NCBI GenBank assembly: GCA_036794825.1
Contig: DAIRGA010000011.1
Coordinates: 1-64,000 of the forward strand
Length of the DNA: 64,000 nucleotides
Direction of reading: 5' to 3'
From: RZYY01 sp036794825
GTDB lineage: Bacteria > Bacteroidota > Bacteroidia > Bacteroidales > 4484-276
Shown one piece after another: positions 35,001 through 43,106 of this stretch. The translations under genes were made by a program, and so were the position numbers. The notes below the pieces were generated by a model. The model had not been told where the DNA came from, searched no databases, and was given only the letters and a program-made list of their open reading frames with translations. Each line of letters begins with the position of its first letter. Within the stretch, counting starts at the first letter, position 1.

Positions 35001-35777
35001 CTGAAAACTTGCCGTGAACATATCAGGCATGATGCAAAGCATTACTTCCCTGCCGTCCTCTTTGCCACCATAATCGCGATTTAAAACCTCCTCGTAATTA
35101 AAAATTGTACTGCGGTAAAGAGCTGCAAATGAAGGCGCTATTTTATTTCTTTTGGTCAATTTCGGGTTGATAACTTCACCCTCGCCATAATTTACCCTCA
35201 CAGTTATAGAGGAATAAACCTTAAGCTGCAATGCAGAAGGAATATATCGTACAGGGTAAATTGCTAAACGTGAGATGCGAAAATCACGAAATACCGAGGG
35301 AGCGTCCATGCTGGCCATTTCGGCCGGGTAAAGCGCTGCTGATCGGTAAGCATCATAATTTTCAACGAATGCAGGTTCGGGAGCGCCTTCCCACCAGCTC
35401 TCGCGGGCTGGAGGTAGTTTTATATTATCAAAAGTAAACTCTTCACCCGTTTCTATTACCTCAACCGAAACTCCTGATTGGTCAGGGATGGCAAGCACTT
35501 TGGCGATGTAGGGCAACTGGGGACTGCCTGCTATTGAGGTGTAAATCTCATCCATCAGCCCTACCTGATGGTAGGTTTTGCCATCGGTAGCCAATTCCTG
35601 CAGGTCAAATCCTGTTAATTCAACTTTAACTACAGTGCTGGTCGAACTGGAGCTAATCAGGGTAACCTTGGGCGGGGTGTTTTGGGTTTTGTTGCTTTTT
35701 AGGGGGATCCATTCAGCCATCATCGAAGTGGGAACGAGGAAAGCACAAAGAAAAATGAGTAAAGAAAGTTTTTTCAT
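32016..35777 (-). CDS. C25 (gingipain-like) family protein with T9SS sorting domain
   Basis: This 1253-residue secreted protein begins with a signal peptide (MKKLSLLIFLCAFLVPTSMM). A propeptide-like region (~40-230) is followed by a C25 caspase-like domain (~240-600): YILIIGDNGVFP, the YLNYRGEGWYYGW segment at the catalytic His position (here Glu453), and TSIGCGVAMFD with Cys488. Ig-like beta domains come next, then a C-terminal T9SS type A sorting domain (NQPNPFNDFTIIQYQLP to the end). Residues 453 and 488 are 35 apart, as expected for the dyad, but the GHG motif is GEG. It is 20 bases upstream of pgsB and may belong to the same transcript; it is exported to the cell surface by T9SS. Confidence 0.88.
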   Translation of the reverse strand: MKKLSLLIFLCAFLVPTSMMAEWIPLKSNKTQNTPPKVTLISSSSTSTVVKVELTGFDLQELATDGKTYHQVGLMDEIYTSIAGSPQLPYIAKVLAIPDQSGVSVEVIETGEEFTFDNIKLPPARESWWEGAPEPAFVENYDAYRSAALYPAEMASMDAPSVFRDFRISRLAIYPVRYIPSALQLKVYSSITVRVNYGEGEVINPKLTKRNKIAPSFAALYRSTIFNYEEVLNRDYGGKEDGREVMLCIMPDMFTASFQVYANWKRQTGTDIKITKFSDIGANGTNPDIVKNHITQAYNTWTDPPTYILIIGDNGVFPKKIVTYPGYSFAWEEYFVTVAGNDYFPEMMIGRFTNQEDYRMQVMISKYMRYEKQPYVADPSWFKKATLCSNNEYESQVETKRFVKEVLQEDGLFTQIDTMMSNGNSWGGGCTYNLNNIKNAINQGRSYLNYRGEGWYYGWYANCYDFSTSDVSSLNNGEKLTFVTSIGCGVAMFDASGGNCFGEEWIQMGTLTAPRGGVAFLGPTSNTHTTYNNRIDKGIYVGMFREGMDTPGQAMQRGKLYMYNVFGNEYYVEYHYKVFCALGDPSIHIWKNVPYQVNVNYPATIPVGNNEIEVQVNFTSTGFPASNAQVTIVGANSFASQFTDADGKVTIAMELLAEENLTITVRGGNVIPFQGAIEVIQPDELIEPQGAPVVDDIDGNNDGKVNPNENCTITYTLKNWGSTAATNVQGSISSNSPYVQIITPTISFGNLAPGGQITGNPFQFFVLPDCPVGMIIPIQLHVTSALNSWDYNTQIPVKGCQLTLENFVVYDAESSSPNFRLDAGETVVLVISVKNYGEDNAPNVHAAITTNDPYITILDGNGAFGTIPMEGSAINPGDNFVLTAGENCPSGYMADVTVILSTENGLYPYQVNVPFKLPVSKLVPKDYTGPDSYGYYAYSGDDTFYDETPDYDWMELVGTGTQIGLPSISDYTTTVNLPFAFKYYGINYNQLRISTDGWVAFGSGSQTAPVNTVLPANDNVNNMVAVFWDDLYDDEFYMGKIYHYHDVANHRFIVEWDSISHNNFISEPVREDFQLILLDPAHYSTITGDGEIIMQYRLVRQPETVTIGIENNTQTIGLQYVFDQDYSPTASPLSDGYAIKFTTDPPFATMVVTVDDHQESTGKPFGLTNQPNPFNDFTIIQYQLPESGPVTLEVYDIRGKLVRVLLNEHQQAGNHSMQWNGINENGVKASPGLYFLRMQSGNSAETEKLMMIR

Positions 35778-36106
35778 TAAAAGTAAATTTTAGCGTGGAT
35801 TAAGATTGCAAATGAACTACAAATTTTGAGAATCGAATAAATCCCAAAAGAATGTCATTCAGACCTAACAGTAGTAGGTGAGTTGCCTGATTCGGGGAAA
35901 TTTAAATGAGATGTTTTTTCCCAGGCTCAAGTACCGGTGAATTGAGTACAAAAACCATTTCCATTAATCATGAAATATTTTATAAATTGCAGTTAATCAG
36001 AAGGATAATGCGTTAGTTTCTAAAAGATCCTCCATTTAAAAAATGTATCTTTGAATCTCATTTTCTTCTGATGATTCCCGGAGTTAACCAACAAAATCTT
36101 TAAGTC
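35778..36106. promoter_or_regulatory. Divergent intergenic region; -7 box for the EEP-family gene
   Basis: This 329-base AT-rich gap separates the divergent C25 and EEP-family genes. On the plus strand TATCTTTG at 36046-36053 matches TAnnTTTG and lies 53 bases before the ATG at 36107. No clear -7 box for the minus-strand operon, no RNA gene and no ORF of note is seen. Confidence 0.4.
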
Positions 36107-36949
36107 ATGAAAAAGTTTCTTAAATCAATCGTTTTACCCGCACTAATCTTTTTTATTCCCTGCCATGCCATACCTCAATCGCTTGATGTAATGACATTTA
36201 ATATCCGGCTCAATACTCCGGCAGATGGCAAAAATGCCTGGGACAACCGTAAAAGCGAGCTGTTGGAGCTACTTCTTTATTATGAAGCCGATTTTATTGG
36301 TTTACAGGAAGTTCTGAAGGATCAGCTCGATTTTATTGACCTTACAATGGTTGATTATAAGTGGATCGGCGCTGGCAGGGATGATGGTAAAGAAAAAGGC
36401 GAGTTTTCGCCGATGTTTTACAATTCAACCAAATTTGAGCTTATCCGGCAGCTAACCTTCTGGTTGTCGGAGAATAGCACAGTGCCTTCGATTGGATGGG
36501 ATGCGGCGCTGGAGAGGGTTTGCACCTATGGCGCGTTTCGTGATAAATTTTCGGGAGATACCATCCATGTTTTTAATACCCATTTCGATCATGTTGGTCA
36601 GGTGGCCAGGTTGAAATCTGCTGAATTGATCCTCAGAAAAATCAAAGAATTTACCTCCCCGGAGAGTTATGTGATTCTGATGGGCGATCTGAACTGCAAC
36701 CCCGAAAGCCCGCCGTTTCAGCTTTTCTCTTCTGAAATGGATTATGGAAAAACTGTCTCTCAATCAGCGTTTTACGGCCCTGCTGGCACCTTTAATGGTT
36801 TTGATGAGGCTAAAATTCTCATCGAAAGCATTGACCACATTTTTACCAGAAATTTCCAGGTACTCAGCTATCGCCACATTGACGACCGCATGAGAAACAA
36901 CAACCTGGTTTCCGATCATCTGCCGGTTCTCACAAAGTTAAAACGATGA
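36107..36949 (+). CDS. Secreted endonuclease/exonuclease/phosphatase (EEP) family hydrolase
   Basis: This 280-residue protein has a signal peptide (MKKFLKSIVLPALIFFIPCH). The EEP fold motifs are all present: DVMTFNIRL, the metal-binding Glu in DFIGLQEVL, IHVFNTHFDHVGQVAR, VILMGDLNCNPES, ESIDHIFT and the catalytic His in LVSDHLPVLTKL. Members cleave phosphodiester or phosphomonoester bonds in nucleic acids, phospholipids or inositol phosphates; the substrate is unknown. It stands alone, with divergent and convergent neighbours. Confidence 0.9.
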   Translation: MKKFLKSIVLPALIFFIPCHAIPQSLDVMTFNIRLNTPADGKNAWDNRKSELLELLLYYEADFIGLQEVLKDQLDFIDLTMVDYKWIGAGRDDGKEKGEFSPMFYNSTKFELIRQLTFWLSENSTVPSIGWDAALERVCTYGAFRDKFSGDTIHVFNTHFDHVGQVARLKSAELILRKIKEFTSPESYVILMGDLNCNPESPPFQLFSSEMDYGKTVSQSAFYGPAGTFNGFDEAKILIESIDHIFTRNFQVLSYRHIDDRMRNNNLVSDHLPVLTKLKR

Positions 36950-36971
36950 TGCTTGGTAATTAAATAATAAA

Positions 36972-36995
36972 GGCCACTTCGGTTAGGAAGCGGCC
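36972..36995. terminator. Hairpin between convergent EEP and Tricorn-like genes
   Basis: GGCC-A-CTTC pairs with GAAG-C-GGCC around a six-base loop, with one A-C mismatch. It lies midway between two convergent stops (36949 and 37043). There is no downstream T run, so it is only a candidate bidirectional terminator. Confidence 0.4.
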
Positions 36996-37042
36996 TGAGT
37001 GGTTCTATATAAATTTTCTGTTTATCGTACTTTCCACATGTA

Positions 37043-40000
37043 CTACCTCGACTTATCCGGGAATGGCGGAGGAGTTGGGTATTGTGGGTCGGGATAATCT
37101 TTCAGTAATTCGAGAATTACTTCGATGGCTTTGTTCAATTGCTGATCGGTTCCGGCAAATTCGAGTGCGGGGTCGTTCCAGATTTCGATATCCGGCTCAA
37201 CACCAACACCTTCGATGATCCATTCGCTGCCGTCGGCGCTGTAGTGGGCAAATTCGGGTTTGCGTAAGTCTCCGCCGTCAATGAAAGGTAACGATCCCCT
37301 GATGCCAACTACGCCACCCCAGGTGCGTGTTCCGATAAGCGGGCCGAGGTTGTGCTTGCGAAACTGGTAGGGGAAAAGGTCGCCATCGGAGGCCGAGTAG
37401 CGGTTGATCAGACATACCAGCGGTCCGGCCATCATCCCGGCAGGCTTTGGATAACCTTCGGTATTCCGGCCGCTGGCCATCATCGAAAGCTCGCGCTGAA
37501 GCCGTTCGATAATCATCGGTGACACGTTGCCGCCGCCGTTGCCACGGTCGTCAATAATCAGTGCTTTTTTGCGAAGCTGCGGATAATAATATTTTACAAA
37601 CTGGTTAAGACCAGCCGGCCCCATGTCGGGAATGTGAATGTATCCCACCTGCCCGTTGGTGGCTCTTTCCACCTTTTCAATGTTTTCGTGAACCCAGTTG
37701 TAGTAATAGAGTTCGCTTTCGTCGGCAATGGGTTTTACCAAAACCGTGCGGGCTCCCGACTCCGAGGCAGAGCCGTTCACCGAAAGTTCAACCATCTTCC
37801 CGGCTTTTCCTGTCAGCGAGGCATAAATGTCGTTCATGTTTTTGGTGGATTCGCCATTGATGGCAACGATGAAATCACCCTCATTCACCCCAAGACCCGG
37901 CTCTGTTAGCGGCGACCTGACACTGCTGTTCCAGTTTTGCCCCTTGAGGATTTTTTCAATTTTGTAATACCCTGAATTGTCGCGGCTTAGCTCAGCGCCA
38001 AGCAACCCGGTTTCGATGCGTTTTGGCAGCACGCGGTCGCCATCATTCACATACGCATGTCCCACGTTAAGTTCGCCGATCATCTCACCTATCACATAAC
38101 TGAGGTCGTACCGGCTGTTTACATGCGGTATCAGCACATTGTACTTTGCGTAAACTTTATCCCAGTCAACGCCATGCATGTTGGGAGCATAGAAGAAGTG
38201 TTTCATCTGCCGCCACGATTCATTGTAAATCTGCTGCCACTCCACTTTTGGATCAACCCAGATTTTCATGTTTGACAAATCAATGGTTTCATCCAGTTTT
38301 ACGGGCGACCTGGGAAGATCAATCACGCTGAATTTTCCCATCGAAGAGATCAGCATTTTCTTTTCATTTCCCGACAGGGAGAAGTTCATATTAGATCCCA
38401 GTTCGGTCTCCTTTTTATCATCAAATTTGAAGAAGATGAACTTTGAGCTGTTTTCGCCTGATTTGGCACGGTTGTAATAAAGCCCGCCTTCAACACCTTC
38501 GATATTCCAGTAGGAGCCGGCTTCGGGAGTTATTTCAATCACCCTGTCAAAAATCCCTTCGAAATCTATGTTTACATTAGCTTTGGCATCGCCGGCAGGG
38601 TTGCTTTCTTTCTTGTCCGTTGCGGGCTGGTCGTTCTTTTTGGCCTCTGCCTGATCATTCTTTAATTCAAATGGAGATGGCATATCTTTCGAGAGCGTGA
38701 TCAGGTAAACTTTCACCATATCCTGGTAAGCATGATTCCATTCGGTCCAGCTGTAAATTGGTTCAAAAGTCCGCATAGAGCTGAAATAGAGATATTTACC
38801 ATCAGGACTGAAATTGGGCGAACTGGAATTGAACCACGAATCGGTGAGGGGGGCGGAAGTCTTGTTTTCGAGGTTGTAGGCATATATCCGGGTTACTTCG
38901 CCGTTTACAGGCAATGTGTAAGCCAGCCACCTGCTGTCGGGCGACCAGTCGTAACTGTTGATTTCTCCGCTGCCTGATGTGGCTACCAGTGTGACCTCTC
39001 TTGTATTCACATCCACAAACTGGAGGCGTTTCATCTGGTCATTCCAGGCAATTTTCTTACTGTCGTGCGACCAGTGCAGGCTGAACTTATAGGTATCGGC
39101 ATTTTTTGTGAGTTGCGACGGTGGTTCCGAGCCATCGGGTTTCATGATGTAGATCTCGTCTTCGCCTGTTTTGTCCGAAATAAAAGCAATCATGGTTCCG
39201 TCGGGCGACCATTCTACCGACCGGTCATGCTCACCGTTAGTATTGGTGAGGTTTTTAGTGATTCCGGTTTTTGCAGGCACCGTGAAAATATCTCCACGAC
39301 TGGCGAAAGCAACCCGATTTCCGTCGTAAGAAAGGGAGGCGCCGCGGATACCTTTGTCGGCATCTTTCCATTGAGGGCGACTGGTGCCGAAATCATTAAG
39401 AATCTGAATTTCAATCTTGACAGATGTTTGCGTTGTCAGGTCGAAATAGTAGAGATAACCGCCGTTTTCATAGATAATCGCATTGTCGCTCAGAGACGGG
39501 AATTTGATGTCGTACTCGGTGTAATTGGTCAGCTTACTGACTTGCTGGGTTTGGACATTGTAAGCAAAGAGGTTCATAATGCGATCACGGTCGGAAAGGA
39601 AATAGACCATATCGCCCCGCCACATCGGGAAAATATCCTGTGCTGCATTGTTTGTGATGTTGATGGTCTGTTTGGTCTCAAAATCATAAATCCAGACATC
39701 ATCTGCCATCCCTCCTTCGTAATATTTCCACGTCCTGAACTCCCTGAAAACCTGATTATAAGCCATTTTTTTGCCATCAGGTGAGAAGGAGCAAAAGCCA
39801 CCTTCCGGAACTTCAACCTGTTTGGAAAGCCCGCCATTGACTGAAACTTCAAACAGGCTTCCGATAAAGTCGTTGAAGCTCTTTTTTCTTGATCTGTAGA
39901 CGATGGTGTTGTTGTCTTTCCAGGTCATCACGATGTTGTTTGGCCCCATCCTGTCGCTCAGATCATCACGTTTGAGGGTTGCCGTATAGGTCAAACGTCT

Positions 40001-40297
40001 TGGCACACCACCTTCAGCAGGGATAACGAAAACTTCGGTATTGCCGTCGTACTGGCCGGTGAAAGCGATGCTTTTCCCATCGGGGGAGAATCTGGGGAAA
40101 ACCTCAATTCCTTCATCATTGGTGAGCCTCCGGGCTATGCCGCCGGTTTTTGCCACAGTGTAAAGATCTCCTGCATAGCTAAATACAACCTGGTTGCCGT
40201 GCATGGCCGGAAATCGCATCAGCCTGGCTTCCTGTTGCGCTGACGCTGTGAGGCCGGCGATTAATAAAAGGATAACTGCGAAAAAGAGTCTTTTCAT
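37043..40297 (-). CDS. Tricorn-like S41 protease with PD40 propeller and PDZ domain
   Basis: The 1084-residue product has a signal peptide (MKRLFFAVILLLIAGLTASA). PD40/WD40-like propeller repeats span ~25-560 (FSPDGKSIAFTGQYDGNTEV, WSPDGTMIAFISDKTGEDEI). A charged Lys/Asp/Glu linker (~560-600), a Tricorn C1-like helical domain (~690-760), a PDZ domain (PGLGVNEGDFIVAINGEST) and an S41-type catalytic domain follow. The predicted nucleophile is Ser970 in RYSASDGDLFPY, followed by Asp971 as in Tricorn; GYIHIPDMG and RGNGGG are also present. It is probably a periplasmic protease that trims peptides. No operon partner is evident. Confidence 0.92.
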   Translation of the reverse strand: MKRLFFAVILLLIAGLTASAQQEARLMRFPAMHGNQVVFSYAGDLYTVAKTGGIARRLTNDEGIEVFPRFSPDGKSIAFTGQYDGNTEVFVIPAEGGVPRRLTYTATLKRDDLSDRMGPNNIVMTWKDNNTIVYRSRKKSFNDFIGSLFEVSVNGGLSKQVEVPEGGFCSFSPDGKKMAYNQVFREFRTWKYYEGGMADDVWIYDFETKQTINITNNAAQDIFPMWRGDMVYFLSDRDRIMNLFAYNVQTQQVSKLTNYTEYDIKFPSLSDNAIIYENGGYLYYFDLTTQTSVKIEIQILNDFGTSRPQWKDADKGIRGASLSYDGNRVAFASRGDIFTVPAKTGITKNLTNTNGEHDRSVEWSPDGTMIAFISDKTGEDEIYIMKPDGSEPPSQLTKNADTYKFSLHWSHDSKKIAWNDQMKRLQFVDVNTREVTLVATSGSGEINSYDWSPDSRWLAYTLPVNGEVTRIYAYNLENKTSAPLTDSWFNSSSPNFSPDGKYLYFSSMRTFEPIYSWTEWNHAYQDMVKVYLITLSKDMPSPFELKNDQAEAKKNDQPATDKKESNPAGDAKANVNIDFEGIFDRVIEITPEAGSYWNIEGVEGGLYYNRAKSGENSSKFIFFKFDDKKETELGSNMNFSLSGNEKKMLISSMGKFSVIDLPRSPVKLDETIDLSNMKIWVDPKVEWQQIYNESWRQMKHFFYAPNMHGVDWDKVYAKYNVLIPHVNSRYDLSYVIGEMIGELNVGHAYVNDGDRVLPKRIETGLLGAELSRDNSGYYKIEKILKGQNWNSSVRSPLTEPGLGVNEGDFIVAINGESTKNMNDIYASLTGKAGKMVELSVNGSASESGARTVLVKPIADESELYYYNWVHENIEKVERATNGQVGYIHIPDMGPAGLNQFVKYYYPQLRKKALIIDDRGNGGGNVSPMIIERLQRELSMMASGRNTEGYPKPAGMMAGPLVCLINRYSASDGDLFPYQFRKHNLGPLIGTRTWGGVVGIRGSLPFIDGGDLRKPEFAHYSADGSEWIIEGVGVEPDIEIWNDPALEFAGTDQQLNKAIEVILELLKDYPDPQYPTPPPFPDKSR

Positions 40298-40469
40298 CTT
40301 GAAATTTTTGAGTGATTAATAGTTTTTCAGTAGATTGTTTTCATGGTAAACCATTTTTATACCATGAATTATAAAGGTGTTGAAAATCAGTGTTTAATGA
40401 ATTTTCATCAATCGAAATCAGGATTTTGATTGTCCGGAAATTTACCAATCGGCGTTCGGTTTCGTTCAA

Positions 40470-41225
40470 TTAATATTCGCCAATGTGAGAGACTTCGCCA
40501 TGTTTAAATCTCCCCTTCATCCAAAGTCCGTAGATTCGCTGCGCAATTTGACCGGCATCGGCGGCTTTCCCATCGCGGTAAACCTCCTCAAACATCGGGC
40601 GGACGGCAAAATCATCAAGGTTTTTTTCGGTAAGCCCTTTTAGCATCTGTGTGTCAACAAATCCGGGTGAGAGTGAGTGAATTTTTACCGGAAATGGTCT
40701 TCCATTTTGTTCAACTGCCACACAGCGGGTAAACTGATCGAGTGCTGCTTTAGCGCTGCAATAAAGACTCAGTCCATAATGAGCAATGGAGGCTGCTCCG
40801 GAAGTAATATTCAGAATCTGTTTGTCGGTTTTCATTTTTTCCGAAAGCCGGATAAATGCGGAAGAAAGAAGTGCAGGCGCCAGATAATTGATGTTCAGGT
40901 TGGTTTCAATTTCATCAGCAGTAATTCTGTCAACCGGTTTGACAGGTTCGGTAACCGCAGCGTTGTTTACAAGGTAAATCCCGTCACAATCTTTCTTTTC
41001 GATATGATCGAAAAGATTGGCCATCAGTTTGTCAATCCCTCCGATGTTGGCCAGATCGAAGGAAATACTGTGTACCTGACAGTTTTTCAAAATAGCTTTT
41101 CTCGAAATGTCGCCGTGGTCGGTACGTGAAATCAAAAAAAGTACATTGTGCTCGTCAAGGATGACTTCGGAAAGTGCTTTACCTAATCCTTTGGAGGCTC
41201 CTGTGATGATAAAATATTTTTTCAT
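40470..41225 (-). CDS. Short-chain dehydrogenase/reductase (SDR)
   Basis: This 251-residue classical SDR has the cofactor motif TGASKGLG at residues 8-15, LVNNAAV, the NITSGAAS active-site Ser strand and the YxxxK pair in LYCSAKAALDQF, with SPGFVDTQML after it. The arrangement resembles sepiapterin/benzil reductase-like SDRs. ISRTDHGD after the second strand suggests NADP(H). The substrate is unknown. It lies 42 bases downstream of the CAP-SPOR gene in the same direction. Confidence 0.9.
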   Translation of the reverse strand: MKKYFIITGASKGLGKALSEVILDEHNVLFLISRTDHGDISRKAILKNCQVHSISFDLANIGGIDKLMANLFDHIEKKDCDGIYLVNNAAVTEPVKPVDRITADEIETNLNINYLAPALLSSAFIRLSEKMKTDKQILNITSGAASIAHYGLSLYCSAKAALDQFTRCVAVEQNGRPFPVKIHSLSPGFVDTQMLKGLTEKNLDDFAVRPMFEEVYRDGKAADAGQIAQRIYGLWMKGRFKHGEVSHIGEY

Positions 41226-41267
41226 GATATTTTATTAATTAATCGCAATCAATTTAAAATCAATTTA

Positions 41268-42167
41268 TTACTGCTTAAGTACCCATGCGGACTGGTAACG
41301 TTCGCCCAGTTTTTTCTTGGCTTCAAGGGCTTGCTCACGTGTGGTATATTCACCGAGCGCTACCCGGAAATTCCCTTCAGAAGGCACTACCGACGGGTTT
41401 TTGAAGCCCCTTCCTTTCAGGGTTTTGACTTCGGTTTCGGCCTGGGTTTTTTCCTTAAAACTGGAAATAATCAGGTAGTATTTTACGCCTTTTTCAGTGG
41501 CTGATGGTGCGGGGCCAGAACTGTCTCTCATGGGCACGACTCTTTGCAGCAATGGTTCCTGGGGTTGGTCGTTATCGCATATCTTCACGGTTTTGTCCGG
41601 ATCTTCCGCTTCGCCGAACCAGGCAACTGCATAGCCTTTGTAAATCCCAATTCCCAAGGCTTTCCAGGTAGAATTTTTCCAGGTTCCGGAGTTGATAATC
41701 AGGTCACGGGAAGCTGCAGAACTAAGCCAGGTTTCCAGAACTACTTCGGGTATGGCATCGAGGCTTTCCCAGAAAGCGATTTCAAAGCCTTTGCCTTCAT
41801 AGCTGGTCAGTTCGGCGGGTTTGGATGTCATGCAGGTGCTGTTCGATGGGTCACGACCATAACAACATTCCGTCCATGTTCCCTGGTCAGACCAGGAATG
41901 CAGGTTGCAGTTCCCTACATCGGGACGGTTGGTGTGGAGGTCGTTCACATGCAGCTTAGCCACATAACACAGGTTTTTCGACATCGAAACCGCCGGCAGT
42001 TTTTGCTCTTTTCGATAATTATTTATCAGGTTAAAAAGCTTTAGTTCAGCTTCGCTGATGCAAAATTCACCCTTAAGACCAGCCTGCGGGTAAGCTTGCA
42101 GGCCGTAAATAACCAGCAGTAAAAACAGGAAACCATTTCTCCTCAAATCATTCATTCTATTTAGCAT
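41268..42167 (-). CDS. Secreted CAP-domain protein with C-terminal SPOR domain
   Basis: This 299-residue protein has a signal peptide (~1-28). A CAP/SCP domain (~35-190) contains LFNLINNYRKEQKLP, the conserved His in NLHSWSDQG and GKGFEIAFWES, with several Cys that may form disulfides (WTECCYGRD, STCMTS). The C-terminal SPOR domain (~225-299; KYYLIISSFKEKTQAE and GNFRVALGEYTTREQALE) usually binds denuded peptidoglycan at division sites. A CAP-SPOR fusion suggests an envelope role near the septum (inferred). Confidence 0.88.
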   Translation of the reverse strand: MLNRMNDLRRNGFLFLLLVIYGLQAYPQAGLKGEFCISEAELKLFNLINNYRKEQKLPAVSMSKNLCYVAKLHVNDLHTNRPDVGNCNLHSWSDQGTWTECCYGRDPSNSTCMTSKPAELTSYEGKGFEIAFWESLDAIPEVVLETWLSSAASRDLIINSGTWKNSTWKALGIGIYKGYAVAWFGEAEDPDKTVKICDNDQPQEPLLQRVVPMRDSSGPAPSATEKGVKYYLIISSFKEKTQAETEVKTLKGRGFKNPSVVPSEGNFRVALGEYTTREQALEAKKKLGERYQSAWVLKQ

Positions 42168-42497
42168 TAATAATAGCCCTCCGACAAGGTGACATTTTGA
42201 AGGTTCAAAAGTAAGATTTTATTTTTTTTGTGCAATGAGATACATAGTTACAGTTATTGGCAGAACGATGTTTTGCTGATCGTCCAACGCTGATGGATGA
42301 GGAAAATTTCAACAATGAAGTGTTCAGAGGTTTCTAATCAAAGAGTTATCGCAACCTACCTGGTTGATGCATGGTATGTTTATGGTGCTGAATGTCAGCA
42401 TTTACCTGCATCAGAAAAATGTGGATGACATTTTGTGCAGGCAGCAATTTCGTAAATGTTTTGCAGCGATACTACTTCAATGATAGAGCTCGCGTAG
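42168..42497. promoter_or_regulatory. 330-base gap with -7 box of the CAP-SPOR gene
   Basis: On the minus strand TACTTTTG (plus positions 42206-42213) matches TAnnTTTG and stands 38 bases upstream of the ATG at 42167. The remaining ~280 bases hold no convincing gene: a minus ORF at 42395-42751 mostly shadows the STAS-like gene. No RNA gene or repeat is seen. Confidence 0.4.
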
Positions 42498-42860
42498 TTA
42501 TTCCAGCCACCTTTCGGCTTCATCAATATCAGATAAAACCCTGATAGCCAGTCCTCTGTTTGTGGCCACAGTTTCGTAAAATCTACCTTCTTCAACATAT
42601 TTAGCGTTACATACAATGGCAATTTTTGCCACCTTAGGCGCCAGCATCGAGGTGTCCTCAGCGAGTTGAAAAGTATCAAAAGTGGAAAGTTTCCAGATGA
42701 GATTTCGCTCATCGCACAAAACTTTGATGATGCCAGATTTAACTGCTTCATTTATAATAGTATGGGCATATTTCATAACTTCTTCCAGGCTCTCATCTTC
42801 ACCTGTGGTGATAACTTTTAGCAGGTTCCCATGTACCTCGGTTTGATAATGGATTGCCAT
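42498..42860 (-). CDS. Small STAS/SpoIIAA-like domain protein
   Basis: The 120-residue protein is a single predicted alpha-beta domain: MAIHYQTEVHGNLLKVITTG, VMKYAHTIINEAVKSGIIKVL, FDTFQLAEDTSM, KVAKIAIVCN and VATNRGLAIRVLSDIDEAERWL. The pattern, including the NRGL-A-xxF/VLSDxDEAxxWL ending, fits the STAS/SpoIIAA-like family of Bacteroidota. The function is unknown, perhaps lipid or partner binding. It is monocistronic. A -7 box TACTTTTG lies at plus 42956-42963 (minus strand), 95 bases upstream. Confidence 0.75.
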   Translation of the reverse strand: MAIHYQTEVHGNLLKVITTGEDESLEEVMKYAHTIINEAVKSGIIKVLCDERNLIWKLSTFDTFQLAEDTSMLAPKVAKIAIVCNAKYVEEGRFYETVATNRGLAIRVLSDIDEAERWLE

Positions 42861-42955
42861 TGTTTTGAGCAGTGTTGTAATTGAATTCTTACTTCTACTT
42901 GCAGAACTCCTGCCGGCAGGATTACCATAATTGTGTCGGCAACTGAAGTTATGAG

Positions 42956-42963
42956 CAAAAGTA
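42956..42963 (-). promoter_or_regulatory. -7 promoter box of the STAS-like gene
   Basis: The minus strand reads TACTTTTG, an exact TAnnTTTG match, in the 246-base gap between parE and the STAS-like gene. Confidence 0.4.
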
Positions 42964-43106
42964 AAATTATAATTTGAAAATGAAGCTGTTTAGAACTGAT
43001 AATTTGATTTTTGGTTAGGTGACGAAAGGATTTTCAGCACTTCTTCCTTAAAAGTAGCTGTGTTCTGCGGGTTTTGAGCCGAATTGCCCAAAAATCAGCT
43101 ATTCAT

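Noticed and set aside
40370..40440. GTTGAAAATCAG and nearby ATTTTC words upstream of the Tricorn-like gene as a third copy of the three-arm element
   Set aside because: Only one arm matches; the other arms do not pair, so the element is not supported.
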